From Chenopodium formosanum (lineage: Eukaryota; Streptophyta; Magnoliopsida; Caryophyllales; Amaranthaceae): a stretch of DNA of 64,000 nucleotides. Of the stretch, positions 11,597-23,693 are shown piece after piece. The DNA lies in NCBI GenBank assembly GCA_024500155.1, contig CM044860.1, positions 7,798,501 through 7,862,500 on the forward strand, given 5' to 3'. Made by a program: the position numbers and the translations under genes. Within the stretch, counting starts at the first letter, position 1. Every line of letters starts with the position of its first letter. The notes beneath the pieces are model-generated. The model was given only the letters and a program-made list of their open reading frames with translations. It did no database searches and was not told the DNA's origin.

Positions 11597-14285
11597 TCAT
11601 TTGTACATTTTGTTCAGGATATTTCTGAAGCCTCCTCTCTCAGGAGAATATGGTTGATGAGACAACTCGTCGCTCACCCAGTGCTGCATATGAACTCCAA
11701 TAGCATCCAAGAAAGTGCCACTCCTTCCATGGAAGCCGACTATTTTACCTTCTTTATTACTCGAAGAAAAGTGTGTTCCTATGGGTTTCCCATAGGGTCC
11801 GTACTTGGCTTTGTTCGTATGGAAGGTTAGAGATCTTATTACCCTTCTGTACATATCTCCGACTAAAATATCATAGCTTCCACTGATGCTTGTAAGTACT
11901 TCATATGGGTAATCAAATTTTATCTGCAACATGGAGAATCAGCCCAATCAGGGTCAAATTACTTTTAATGTCTAAATTTCATAGATGAACAAAGAAAACT
12001 GACATATTGGTGCAGTTGTGTGCCTAATTTTATAAAGACAGTCGACAATAAAGTAGGATTCCACATTGGCATATTGTGTTAGGACTTCAGAAAAAAAAAT
12101 GTCAGCTTAATAGTTTGTGATAGATGACCAGATATATTTTTTTACCTGAACTCGAATGAAGGTAAAACGGGTATGTTTGAAAAATCATGTCTTATCCATA
12201 ATTATGAAATGTTAGGATTGTGTGAAACTAATGAACAGAAGGAGAAGAATACAAAAAAGCATATGTAGAGATGTTAGAAGATCAGAATAAATCAATTACA
12301 TGGTATGTGCAAGCGTCGTTGGCTATTCCGTGTGGAGCAGACCAAACAGAGTGGCCGTGTTCATCGTACTGAATCTGTATTGAGCAAATGGCATCTCCTC
12401 TTGTTAGAATAATTTTCTTGATCCCAGTATAAACTCCATCATCCCATGACTTACCTCCTTCACCTCCCCATGGCCCTGTTTGACCTGAATCATAGAGAGC
12501 TGGTTGTCTTGGCATTCCCCATACTACCTGCAAATAATACAGAATGAAAAATTAATGAGATAATTCTCTTCTATTTCTGCTCTATTGCTATGCACATTTC
12601 ATTACATGTACCTCAGAAGGCTTTACGCCGGGCATGTCATAATGATCAGGATAAGGTGGACGGAGGGCTGGTTTTCTTTCAAGAACATGTTTAGCCATGT
12701 CATAATGATCAGCATAAGGCTGAGGAAGGACCGGTTTTCTTTCAGGAACATGTTTAGACATGTCATAATGATCAGCATAAGGCTGAGGAAGGACTGGTTT
12801 TCTTTCAAGAACATGTTTAGCCATGTCATAATGATCGGCATAAGGCTGAGCAAGGACTGGTTTTCTTTCAAGAACATGGTTAGGCATGTCATAATGATCA
12901 GGATAAGACTGAGGATAGACTGGTTTGCTTTCGAGAATATGGACTCCAAGGCTATGCACAAAATAACCATTTCTTCCATGAAAGCCAACAATTGCACCTA
13001 ACGAGCCTGTGGAGAACGAAAACCCTTGTGGATCTCCAAATGGTCCGTAACTTCTTTTGTTGGTGTGGAAAGTAAGTGATTTGACAACTGTAGGTCCTCG
13101 CAGGATTGTGGATCCATAGAATCCTGTTATATGAGTCAGGACTTCGTAGGGATAGTCGAAAACAATCTGCAAAGTGCCTTAAAAAATTAACAAAATTCTG
13201 TTTGAGATAGCAGAATAACCCACAGAACAAATAGGTAAGAAATACAAACCTTGTCAAGCTTGAGTCCTCCAGATCCACCATGCTTGTTCCCCCAAACCAC
13301 CTTCCCATTTTGATCATAACAAACTCTAATGGATACCAGCCCTCCTGATCGCGTTATATGTACTTCTCGAACCCCTGTATAAATTCCATCATCGAAGTTT
13401 GATCCACCATCACCACCCCACGGTCCAAGTGACAGGACTTTCTTGTTAATCCCAGGAACTCTAACATGAGTAGTAGGGAGCATCTATTGTTGAATTTGTC
13501 AAAACGTTAATCAATTACAATTTTGAGTTTAAGCTTGACACAAAATAAATCATTAGGAAAAAAAAAAAAAAAATGAAAATCTTGTCCATACCCTATGTGT
13601 CTCCAAAAGATTTGTCTGCGGTTTAGATTTTACGTAAACCCCGATTGAATCAAGGTATTCACTGCTCCATCCATGAAAACCCACTAACATCTCATCATTA
13701 ACAGGCAGAGAGAAAGGAGCTCCTTGCTCAATACCAAAAGGTCCATATTTTTTCCTGTTGGTTTGCAGGGAAAGTGAGCGGACAATCACTGGACCACCTT
13801 TCGAAATAGAGCCACAAAATCCGCTAATTGAGACTAGATATTGAGTAGGGTAGTCAAGCTTGATCTGCACAACCATAGCAATTAATATATTTTGAGAATC
13901 TAAAAGTCATCTAATATACAAGCAGATTGTATTTTGGTTTGAAATTGGACACCAGACAATAATCAAGAACAGGCTCAGATCATTATAAGGTTTTATACTA
14001 CTCCGTACTCCATTAAGAAAAATGGAAAGCTTGGTTCAATCAGAAGGTAGCTAACTGAAGACATATGAATGTTACCTGATCAGTCCTAGTACCATTGTTG
14101 CCACCATGCTTGTCAGACCAAATTGCGCGACCATTCTTATCATACTCAAACTGAACAGAATGGATTCCAACTGAACTGGTAGAGATCACTACTTGCCTTA
14201 CACCGGAATAGATTCCATCATCCCATTCATACCCACTTTGACCTCCCCATGGTCCATATGCTATGTGCTTCACCTCGCTCCCCAT
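11597..14285 (-). CDS. Jacalin-related lectin B, three jacalin domains with repeated linker
   Basis: Second three-domain jacalin-related lectin, expected to bind mannose/glucose-type glycans. Exons, all phase 0 with GT/AG borders: 14285-14076, 13864-13592, 13483-13250, 13166-12612, 12527-12300, 11923-11597, giving 608 residues. Start: ATG at 14285, nine bases inside an exon preceded by a good acceptor (GACAG at 14292), so the 5' UTR is probably spliced. Each domain shows GPWGG...DDG, then RSL, YGPF/YG and GFHGR...SIGV or AIGV. Exon 4 encodes the second half of domain 2 plus a linker of five 21-residue units (12947-12633, each containing ERKPVLPQPYADHYDM or a variant). Exon order matches lectin A, so the two are an old duplication on either side of the PPR gene. 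The protein has no signal peptide. Confidence 0.9.
12633..12947 (-). repeat. Five in-frame 63-bp tandem repeats in the lectin B linker
   Basis: Five consecutive 63-base units start at 12633, 12696, 12759, 12822 and 12885. Each encodes 21 residues with the core DHYDM...H-L-ERKP. The central three units are nearly identical, and the outer two diverge (PYPDHYDMPG, QSYPDHYDMPN). Because 63 is a multiple of three, gain or loss of units keeps the lectin frame. Confidence 0.9.
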
Positions 14286-14291
14286 CAAGTT

Positions 14292-15905
14292 CTGTCAAGA
14301 TCAGTTCACAGGATAAACAAGATCAGTAAATAAATTAACTTTAACTGACAGAATAAAGACACAAAACGTATGATCAATGAATATAATAGCTTGAGTTAAC
14401 TTTTCTATCAGTTCAGCAGCAAATTCTCAGACGTCGTCTTGTGTGTAAGAGAAATTTGACGTATTAGACGTTATGCAGGAAAAACATTATGCTCTCAGTA
14501 GTTTCTGATTCTGCAGAAACCTGTGTTCCTGATTGATAAAACGGATAGTACAGTAGTTTATGTGGACGTCACTCCAAATTTTAGAATCAAATATTGTCTG
14601 CATCTCTTCCTTTAGTGATTTCATAAGGCTTGAAATGAGAATATGATTCACAATACAGGTATGAAGAGTCCTTTCACAAAAAGCTGATTCTTAGTCAATT
14701 TGTAATGCTTAACTGAATAGACAACGATATATGCCGATGCCTCCACTGTTAATCATACTTATCAGCATCTAGCATCTAACTTACTTACTTTCAACAGAGA
14801 AAGAAACATAAGCATGTCCAAACAATCGAATATAATATCCTACCAAATTCAAGGACGCATCTAATTTACTTACTTTCAACTGAGAAAGAAACATACGCAT
14901 GTCCAAACAATCGAATATAATATCCTATCAAATTCAAGGAGGCATTTGAATTTCTTAGATAATGGCTAGATGCTAAGCTAAGGCATCTGCTTTTTCTTTT
15001 CGTTCATTAACTGGGCAATATGCTAGATGTTGATCATGAATCACCAGAAGATAATATGCCTTCCGAATTTTTATTTATAGTTAGACCAAATCAACCACAT
15101 TTCACGCAAACATTGGCTGCAGCGAGAGTGAATATGCAAAGCAAAACTGAAATATCTTGCCAACTCTGGTATTGCAAGATAGAATATTAGGCATGGAGCA
15201 TTTCTGTCCATATATACTGCAGAATCCCCCATATCTTTGATCAACTTTCTCAATATTTTGCAAAGTTATATGGAGTACAATTTGGATAAAACATATTCTA
15301 GCTTAATCACAACAGTCGCCGGTGTAAATAAGCCAAGCCAGATCAACCAACCACCGTATGTACATCCATAATCACATATACAGTCGGTCATTGGTAACTA
15401 GCATAAGCAGACATTATACAAAAAATCACATTAGTGTAATTTGTCAACTTTCATTCCCACAAATATTCAAAATACTCACCACGAATGCCACTGTGTTGAA
15501 ATTGGCAGAACCCTAAATTTGGTACCAGTAACATCACTTTGATCTACTCATTTGAAAAACATTCTACCAAAATTTAGAACAATATAGATTTCTTATTTAT
15601 ATCAGCTCGTGGTGATGTCGAAGATTTGATCCAAAAGGATAAAATATATCAATTGCTCCAACTTCTATAGCAGCCAGTTGGATGGAACATCGTAGCAAAA
15701 TCTTAAAAGCTCGTTCGACCAACTAGTCTCTTCTAACATGGTCCAGTACAATTGGAATAGCTCAATACTTTTCCAAAGTATTTTATACCACCAAAATGCA
15801 CAGCACCATCACAGTACTAAAATCAGTTATTACAACATACTCAATGAAAAGAGCATCAACACCAACAAATGGACCATAATCTTCAATGCAATGAAGTCAA
15901 AAATC
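14292..15905. other. Intergenic region between lectin B and the LYR gene
   Basis: No coding exon is recognised. It should contain the lectin B promoter and 5' UTR intron and the LYR gene 3' UTR, both on the minus strand. The one structured part is the 85-bp direct repeat at 14772-14941. Confidence 0.5.
14772..14941. repeat. Two-copy 85-bp tandem duplication
   Basis: Units 14772-14856 and 14857-14941 share nearly all bases (for example GTCCAAACAATCGAATATAA in both). They sit upstream of lectin B. Confidence 0.85.
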
Positions 15906-18409
15906 TTAGCTTTTGCTGAACTTACGACCAGATAGTTTTTCTGACTCATACAGCATGTGATTTATAAGTCCTCTTGCCGCACTGCATACAAACAGATTGA
16001 AACCATCAGAAGTCCAAAAACTGGTTGTATTAAAAAAGTAGATTAAGGGCATATCACAAGGAATAAGAGAAGCAATATGCACCTCAAAAACTCCCTCAGT
16101 TCATTTTATTAGCATACTAGGACCATTCTACTGATATATTTATTTATATTTGTTTAACCTCTTAAACATTAACATCATCCCTCCTAGAACCAGAAACAAA
16201 GGGGTATTAATCATGCAGATTAAATGGGCAAAAGAATATTGTGGAAATGAAATACTTAAAGTTGTTTGTGTTGGCACAAATGGTTAGAACTAAAGCTAAA
16301 GCTTACTCATCCTTTAACTTATGAATCTTCTCTGGATCTGTCTCATGCATGTTTCTTCTGAATTGCTGCCTCACCAAGTCAACCAACAGTTCTGTGTTAT
16401 ATTGCTGCATATTCAAGACAAAATCAATAGACAAATGTCAAGAAACATATATATACTTTTTACTTTCATACACTTATATAACAATGGCCATAAACACCTG
16501 ATCAATAGAATATAAGAGCGGCCTGGAGGTCAAATGGCGAGAACTTATTATTCCATTAAAATTATGAATCTTCTATTGTGGTTTTCTGAATCTAAACAAT
16601 AGTGGCCTAATAGCCATGCAATTGTTATCATGATCGGTGAATAAAGTTGCCAAACTCAAGAATTATCAAAACCATAGATGTTCTAACAGTGGCTAATACA
16701 TCCACTAAATTATTGAAATCATAGATGAATTGCCCCCACCAGTCTTGACGTCTGTACAATTAATAAAAATCTCTTACCAAAGCTAAATTACTGCTTTAAT
16801 GCCTCAAAACTCAGATTGCTTAAGACTATATTAAGATAAGCTCAAACCTCATACAATCACTCATCAGAGAAGCTTCAAGTGAATGTAAAAAGGCCAATTT
16901 TGGTTTCAAATTATCTAAGATAGGCAAGATCATATTTAAGGAGACTTTTGGTTCACAATTTTATTTTTATATTTTTAAAGAAAAGAGAATTACTTAAGGT
17001 CTGTTCTCTTCGGCATATTTTCAGTTCAGTTCAGTTCAACTCTAATAAGTTCAGTCAATTCAATTCTTATCTTAATTTCCTTCTCTCATAAAATATTCAG
17101 TTCACTTCACTTCAGCTCCAATAAGTTAACTTCACCTCACCTCACCTCACCTCACCTCACCTCAGTCAGAACAGACCCTTAATCTGGAATTCTGAGTTAA
17201 CTCATGTTTCAATTCAACATATTTCATCCATGTCTTATCCCTTCAACACCTCAAACACCTTTCTAGGCCAAATCAAAGGAAAACAAGAGAACTACCTTTC
17301 TCTATTCACTCTTATTTCCCCTTATTCTTTCAAAGAGCTACAGTAGTAATGATCAATGATAGAAACCATCTTTTTGGGGACATTGAAGAAGAGGGGTGCC
17401 TTAGCAGCATTAGAATCAACAGTCGACTGTAACAAGAGCCGCATCCTATTGAAATTCCATTGTATTAAATAGCATACCTTCATCTCTATGCTTTGGAATA
17501 GACTAAATCTATGACATCAACTCTAGTCAAACCGTAATATTGGTTGTTCCGAGAATTTCTACTCAAAAGTCATTTACTAAAGAAGTTCTAGACTTTAGAA
17601 AAAGGCCATTTTTTTCATCTTCAAACTCAGTTCTTGAACACTCAGTAACCACTATAAAACATAAAGAGTTCCATACATTGTTATATCCCTGAGTTTCTAC
17701 ATCATAAAGATATCACAACAGATTGAAGTCGCATAATATGGCCTTCATGGTTACATTCTTTACAACAACGATAACCCCCACAGAAATTTTCCAATCCATA
17801 CACTGATTTTTAGCTTTCCATAGTACTAATTCTACTAAATGGAAATTTAAAATTTGATAACTAAAATCCCACATCCACATAATAATCCTTACAAGTTTCG
17901 AATCACGATTTCAGCTTCATCATACAAATATCGAATCAATGTCTAAACACAACCCCTATTGCACCTCCATCCTAAGAAAGGCGATATAGCAGCAAAACTG
18001 CATTTCGAAATCTCCAAATTTTCTATCAATTTTCCTAATTTTGAAATGAATTGAGCCAAACTTATAATCTAATAGATCATCATATACATATAAATTAATA
18101 ACAATTCCCACCCCCACCCCCACCCCCCCCCCCCCCCCCCAAAAAAAACTAACAGATAACAAGCAATTCAATAAACAAAAGATCGAAAAATCGAACCTTA
18201 GCGCCAATATATTTAGCTCGTCGGAGGCATTCACGGTAAAGCTACAAATACACAAACAAACAAATGAAATTAAAATCTCCTACTACCAATTTAATTCCAA
18301 AATAAAATTAAAAAATTGATCAAAATTAATGGTAAAAGAAGGAAAAGATACTAACTCTGATGGCATTGTTGGCGAGTTCTGGAGGTAATGAGGTTTGCAA
18401 TGACGGCAT
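15906..18409 (-). CDS. LYR-motif (complex1_LYR-like) small protein
   Basis: Ninety-residue protein from four exons: 18409-18356, 18241-18197, 16404-16307, 15981-15906. The first two junctions are phase 0 and the third is phase 2 (GA/T, giving an Asp). The start is MPSLQTSLPPELANNAIR. Exon 2 begins with LYR itself, followed by ECLRRAKYIGAK. Exon 3 has an RQQFRRNMHETDPEKI segment, and the end is a conserved-looking GLINHMLYESEKLSGRKF. LYR proteins are short helical mitochondrial proteins that bind acyl carrier protein and help Fe-S cluster transfer or respiratory complex assembly. Which role applies here is not shown by the sequence. Intron 2 is about 1.8 kb and carries a MITE and a long G-run on the sense strand. 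A 5' UTR exon ending near 18640 is possible. Confidence 0.85.
16996..17180. mobile_element. MITE with TTCAG/TCACC pentamer array, in the LYR intron
   Basis: AAGGTCTGTTCTCTTCGG at the left and the inverse of CAGAACAGACCCTT at the right form inverted ends, with a TTA-type flank on both sides. Inside are repeats of TTCAG and then six TCACC units. It is the same family as 23572-23693. Confidence 0.65.
18107..18140 (-). repeat. Poly-G tract on the LYR sense strand
   Basis: On the plus strand this is CCCA followed by CCCCCA units and then 18 C. On the LYR sense strand it is a run of about 18 G followed by three G-tracts separated by T. It lies 57-90 nucleotides inside intron 2, just after its donor at 18196. 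Confidence 0.9.
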
Positions 18410-21400
18410 TATTGCGATTTTCAGCAAATTCTGTGTGATTTCACCAAAAAAAAAAAAAAAATGAAATTCAATCTGAAATCAACAAGAAAGTTCGTAGAAA
18501 TTAAGATGTAATTGAATCAGATTACATGAAAAATTAAACCAACTAAGATAATTAGGGATTAAATTTTCGAATTTTAGAGAGATTGAAAAGAAGGGTTTCA
18601 GCGAAAGTAGGAGAGAGAAAATGAGAAAATAAAGAACCTCGGAAAACCTCGTTGACGAGATTGTGTTGTTCGGAGTCTTCGACTGGTTAGTGGTTAGAAA
18701 CTGTAAAATGGTAAGCGTTTAACGAGTATTGTATATTTCTACTGGTAGTACATTTTTTTATTTGGGCTAAGGCCCAGAATATATGGGCCAGGCCATGTAG
18801 TAGCCCATGCACACTTCACCAGCAATGCTACTGTGCCTAAACAGGCTAGAATTATGAGTTTATGACTATTGGATGCACCCCAAACGGCCAAAACATTTAC
18901 GAAATACTTTCTTTGTTCATCTCGTATTAGGCCTTAAGAATTCACCTTATTTTCACCTATTTTAGAGAAGAAAAAAAAATTCTGATAATAAGTTTAGATT
19001 TTATCTATAAAAAAAAAATAAAAAAAATAGATGAATTAGAGATTTAGATAGGAAAGAAAAGCATTACACAAAAATATCAATTTGGGACTTTGAGCGGGAC
19101 AATATTCTAATGCCCAAAACATGATGAACAAACTCGAAATGTTTATTACCTTTGTCTTATGAACTACTTAACAATCAACATTATAACTTGTCACGTAGTG
19201 TTTCTAAGAGGCGAGACTAGTTTATTAATATGGGACATAGGGAGTAGCTTGGTGCAAGGCGTGAAAATTGTTAAGAGTGAATTGATGTATGTCCATGCAC
19301 TAGTGCGTGACTTCTATGCGTCATGTCATATGTGGCTATGTGTGTCTCGCATGCGCTAGTGAGGCTGTGAGGGAAACCATTTTCATGGCTTTCAAGTAAC
19401 GGTAGAATTCTTATACATACAATAATTGTCTCTACAATCTAAGATTATTTCACCCTAAATAACTAATCCATTCCCAAGAACGTCCACCTCTAACTTACAT
19501 CTAGTAACCCAAACATACAAAAGTCAACCTATGATGAATAAATAACTATTATACCCTAACTACTACAGATTAATATACATATTTCCTTATAAAACTTAAC
19601 CACTTAATAACTAACAAATATCAGCAATATTGTTGAAACTTATCACATCCCACTTGTAAATATCCTATAATGGATAAAATGGAGAGACAGTTCATTATAA
19701 GTTAAATGAGTTACTCTAACTATCATCAATTTGTTTAAGTATTAACTATCCTTTAAGCTTATAATTGAACCGATTTTCCTCCTCCTCCTCTTTGTTTGGA
19801 TTGCCCAGACTCGTTTTATATAATATTCAAAATGAACAAGTCACATGGTTACTCTAAGTCTATAAGACATAGGCAATCTAATACCGAAACGGTTCAATGG
19901 ATCGCCCACAAGTTTTTTTTTTTTTTTTTTTTTGCATTGAGAAACGTACGACAACGTACAACATGAATTATATTACTAGTTATCAAGGGCATCACAATAA
20001 TTATCATCTTCACATGCATGCCCATTTCACATTACCAACCCTTACTTGGTTCTTTCACTTATAAAGAAATACAATAATCAAAATCACAAGACCCCAAATA
20101 ATGAAAATATAGTACTAGTATAACATAACAAGTGATGAAGTGATAATAAAATGAGAAAGAAAGAAAAGAAGAAGCATGTGAAAAAGGGACAACTACCCAT
20201 GTCATGAAATTCAATATTGAGAATTGCCAGGTAGTTTATTATGGGAAATTGGGTTTTAGAATTGGTTTCGGCCCACTAACGTAATCCAAACGCAACCCTT
20301 ACCACTAATATTTTGAAGGCCCGAAAACAACGTGAGTGACAAACGGCGCATCTACGGTGTCTCCTCTTTTTTGGTTTCCTTACTATTTTCAACTGTACGT
20401 ACTATACTAGTAGTCTAGTACTCATCAGTCATCACTTACTAATTACTAGCACGAGTCTATGACGCCTCTTCAACTAAATTCGTGACGTTTAACTATATAG
20501 TCTACAGTCTACTACTATACTTATTAGCCACCTACGTCACTTAGGTCATCACATAAAATTGATCTGTAACATATTTATATTCGGTGCAAAATCTGCTTAT
20601 ATGACATGATTTAGAGTGTTTGATACTCCGTTGGTTTTTTTGTTAGTGCCGACAAAATAGTAATATTCATGACATATTACAACGTGATTAACTGGTTACA
20701 TATGTGATTTAGATCAGACTTGTATTGATAAGTTTACATATATCATGTGACATATATCATATTTTCATAGTAATAAGTAATATGCTTCATTAATTCCAAA
20801 TATGACCTAAAATGAGTTTATGTGCACTCTAATTATCCTTCATATGCATAGATGATCAATATTTTCCCTTCATTTTTTTAACTTTTGAAATATACACATC
20901 AAAACTAGTTAATTTCATTACTTGTTTGTTTGTTTTCCTTGTTTGTATAGTTGTCCCACCTCTTAATTTCGAAGATTCGGTACTATTATATAAGATCATC
21001 GACACAAATTTTAATTAAAGTTCAACTTTAAAATTCATTATTAAGATGGTATAAGTTAATAGATTTAATACCATGACTAACACTCCCCAACCGGATAACT
21101 ACAGACGAACATCACCTCCCAAACGGCCAACACCATTTAATCACCAATATAATTAATGTAATGACATATGAATATATAATATCCTTGGCTTGGATAACAA
21201 TGAAGATCATAGACATCGCATTTTCGTATTTATTAACTCAATGACATGAACCACCAATATTGTTATATTTAATACTGCTGGACCACTAGGTTTAATTTGA
21301 TTTGTTTTCGCACACAATTACTCTCTTTTTTGAATATTATGTCGTTATATAATGTCATAACAACTAAATTTAGTTACTCTCTTTGTTGAATATTATGGCG

Positions 21401-21736
21401 TTGCATAATGCTATAACAACTAAATTTAACCAAGGATAAAGTACGTATCACAAAATATCATTGAGATATAGGCCTTCGGACAAAGATTAAGAGTCTTTAT
21501 ATGATATTTTATAGGCTTATGAGCACACACGTATACAAAGCTTCTGGACGTGTCATGTCGTGTAAGGGATTTATCGCAAAGAGATCATATAATGATATAA
21601 ATAGTTTTAAACCTTCTCATGTTCTCAAATTTCATCATGCCACAAGACTAAACAACATTATCTTTACTTATTGGAAAGCTTATGGATAAATAAAATGAAA
21701 AAATTGTAAAATAAAAAGTATTATTCACAAATTATA
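18410..21736. other. LYR gene upstream region and gene-free stretch
   Basis: 18410-18720 probably holds the LYR 5' UTR and promoter, with a possible UTR exon donor (GAG/GTTCTT) near 18640. The rest, to 21736, is AT-rich with a poly-T tract at 19913-19933. No gene or recognisable element is visible. Confidence 0.5.
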
Positions 21737-21827
21737 CTACCTCTGTTAATTGTTATGTGCAACTTTGGGATATTATTTTTGAGATATAAAATATTTCCAA
21801 ATTGCAAATAACATTTAATGGAGGTAG
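21737..21827. mobile_element. Stowaway-like MITE, 91 bp
   Basis: CTACCTCTGTTAATTGTTAT at the left pairs imperfectly with the inverse of the right end (CTACCTCCATTAAATGTTAT). A TA flanks each side. Confidence 0.7.
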
Positions 21828-23571
21828 TATGTATAACCATTAAAAAAAATGATGATAAAAATAATGGCTCCCTTTTTTTTGAGGTTACGTCAGAATGGCA
21901 TTTTCATTTTTCACTAATAAGTAATAAGTAATAACACAAGCAAAAATATAGTACACAGTTACACACTTTACTCGTTTAGTGACGAGTAACATGGACATCA
22001 TGAGTTTATAACAACTTTTCTTTAAGCCTTTTTTACTTTACTTTGATGTTTCCACTCTTATTTTCTGTTTTGCTTTCTTCTTTGAAATCTTACTTTTTAA
22101 AGTTTCAAACCCTGACAAGAAATTGTTGAAGGTCATTCTCCTGAAAATGAAACACCATATATCACTAATACAATTACTCTACATCTATTAAAATTTAAAA
22201 ATGCAAATTAGTTACACATTTAACACCATGAAAATTTATAATCCGTCCCGATCTCGTACTAACTAGATCGATCTAGATAAAGTTAGAAATTTTCATACTC
22301 CGTAATTATACTTCCTCTGATCTGTACAACTATACTATTGATTGAGGATCGAGATTAGATTTTATAATATATCATGCCGCTATTTGAGTTGTGGATGCAA
22401 CATGAATATTCTCATACCCAATAACACTAAATATTTCACTTAAAAAAAATGGATGAAATTCAAATTCGTGACCAGACTTATCATTCTAACTTTCTAAGTA
22501 GGTCTTTAATTTATACCTTGTTAAAAGATCAACTTGACTAAAATAGATTTTATATTCTATCAGTGTTAAATGAAGAACTAGTTAGTCAAATAGCCGAACT
22601 CATTTTTGGCTTGATTTAATCATGGATATTATATGATGCACAAAAGTGCGTAGTCACAGTTGTAATAAGGTTAACCACCTCGTTATAATTAATAATAATA
22701 GTGACGTTGAATGATCGAAAAATGAAATAAATCCGCGTAAATAATCTCCTCCACCGACTCCAACCAAATGGCATAATTGCATGAACCAACGAAAGAACAT
22801 TATGGTGGATAACAATTCAAGTCACACCTCTATTCTTCCAACAATCAATTAAACAATTAAGGTCGTTTTCTTACATTAGCTTGATTAGTTTAGGGTTTTG
22901 GTATTAATTGATGATAATGATGATGCGTGTGGGTCATACTTGTTATCCTTGCTTAAGCCTTGTGCATTATGTGTTTCATGTTAATTCTTTGAACATATCT
23001 CATATTCTCTCTCCGATTTATTGCAGAGAGTCGAATACGTTATCATATACAAAAATGCATGGTCAAGTATATGCATGACCAGTTTAATTTTTTTTTTTTT
23101 TAAAAGTACATATTAGATGAGTATTGACGAAAATGAATTGAAGACAATCTAATTAATTAATTGTAAAACTTCAATTCTCGTCATAATAAAAGCAATTTTT
23201 CATATTGAGTATCTAAAGTTAAATGTAGTTTCATAATTATTAGAAATGGAGTTAATTTAACAAATGAATTTGAGTTAAACGTCTATGTTAAGTCATTGAC
23301 GTAGAAAGTACTACTTTGGTGAGGTGGACCTTCTTTTCCTAAAGTTTTCATTTTTTTTTTCCCTATCACTACTCACTAGTATGTATTTTTCACTCATTCA
23401 TCTATCCAACTTCAAAGTTTTTATTTTAGGACTCATTTTACCGACAAAAAAAATTGATTTAAGTGTTTGATCATTTACAACAATTTTTTTCTAAACATTG
23501 CAAATTAATTGATTTCTATCATAATCAAACTTCATGAATTTCAACTACAAGTCTACAACTCTAAGCTATAA
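21828..23571. other. Gene-free stretch
   Basis: AT-rich sequence with short homopolymers. No exon, RNA gene or complete repeat was recognised. Confidence 0.5.
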
Positions 23572-23693
23572 GGGTCTGTTCTCTTCGGCTTAATTTTAGT
23601 TGTTCAGCTTCAATCAGTTTAATTTAGTTTAGTTCAGTTCTTAATTTCCTTCTCTTATAAACAATTCAGTTCAGTTCAGCTCAGCTCAGACCC
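23572..23693 (+). mobile_element. TTCAG-array MITE with TAA duplication
   Basis: The element runs from GGGTCTGTTCTCTTCGGC to GCTCAGCTCAGACCC. It has TTCAG/TTTAG pentamers inside and TAA directly on both sides (23569-23571 and 23694-23696). A 3-bp TAA duplication suits PIF/Harbinger-type MITEs. Confidence 0.65.

Noticed and set aside
12633..12947. Regular repeats that might suggest a CRISPR-like array
   Set aside because: The units are contiguous 63-bp coding repeats without unique spacers, in a plant exon.
12585..13001. Plus-strand open frame of 138 codons with repeated HVIMI segments
   Set aside because: It is the antisense shadow of the lectin B linker repeats; the repeat unit length keeps it open. 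No plant family match and no splice context.
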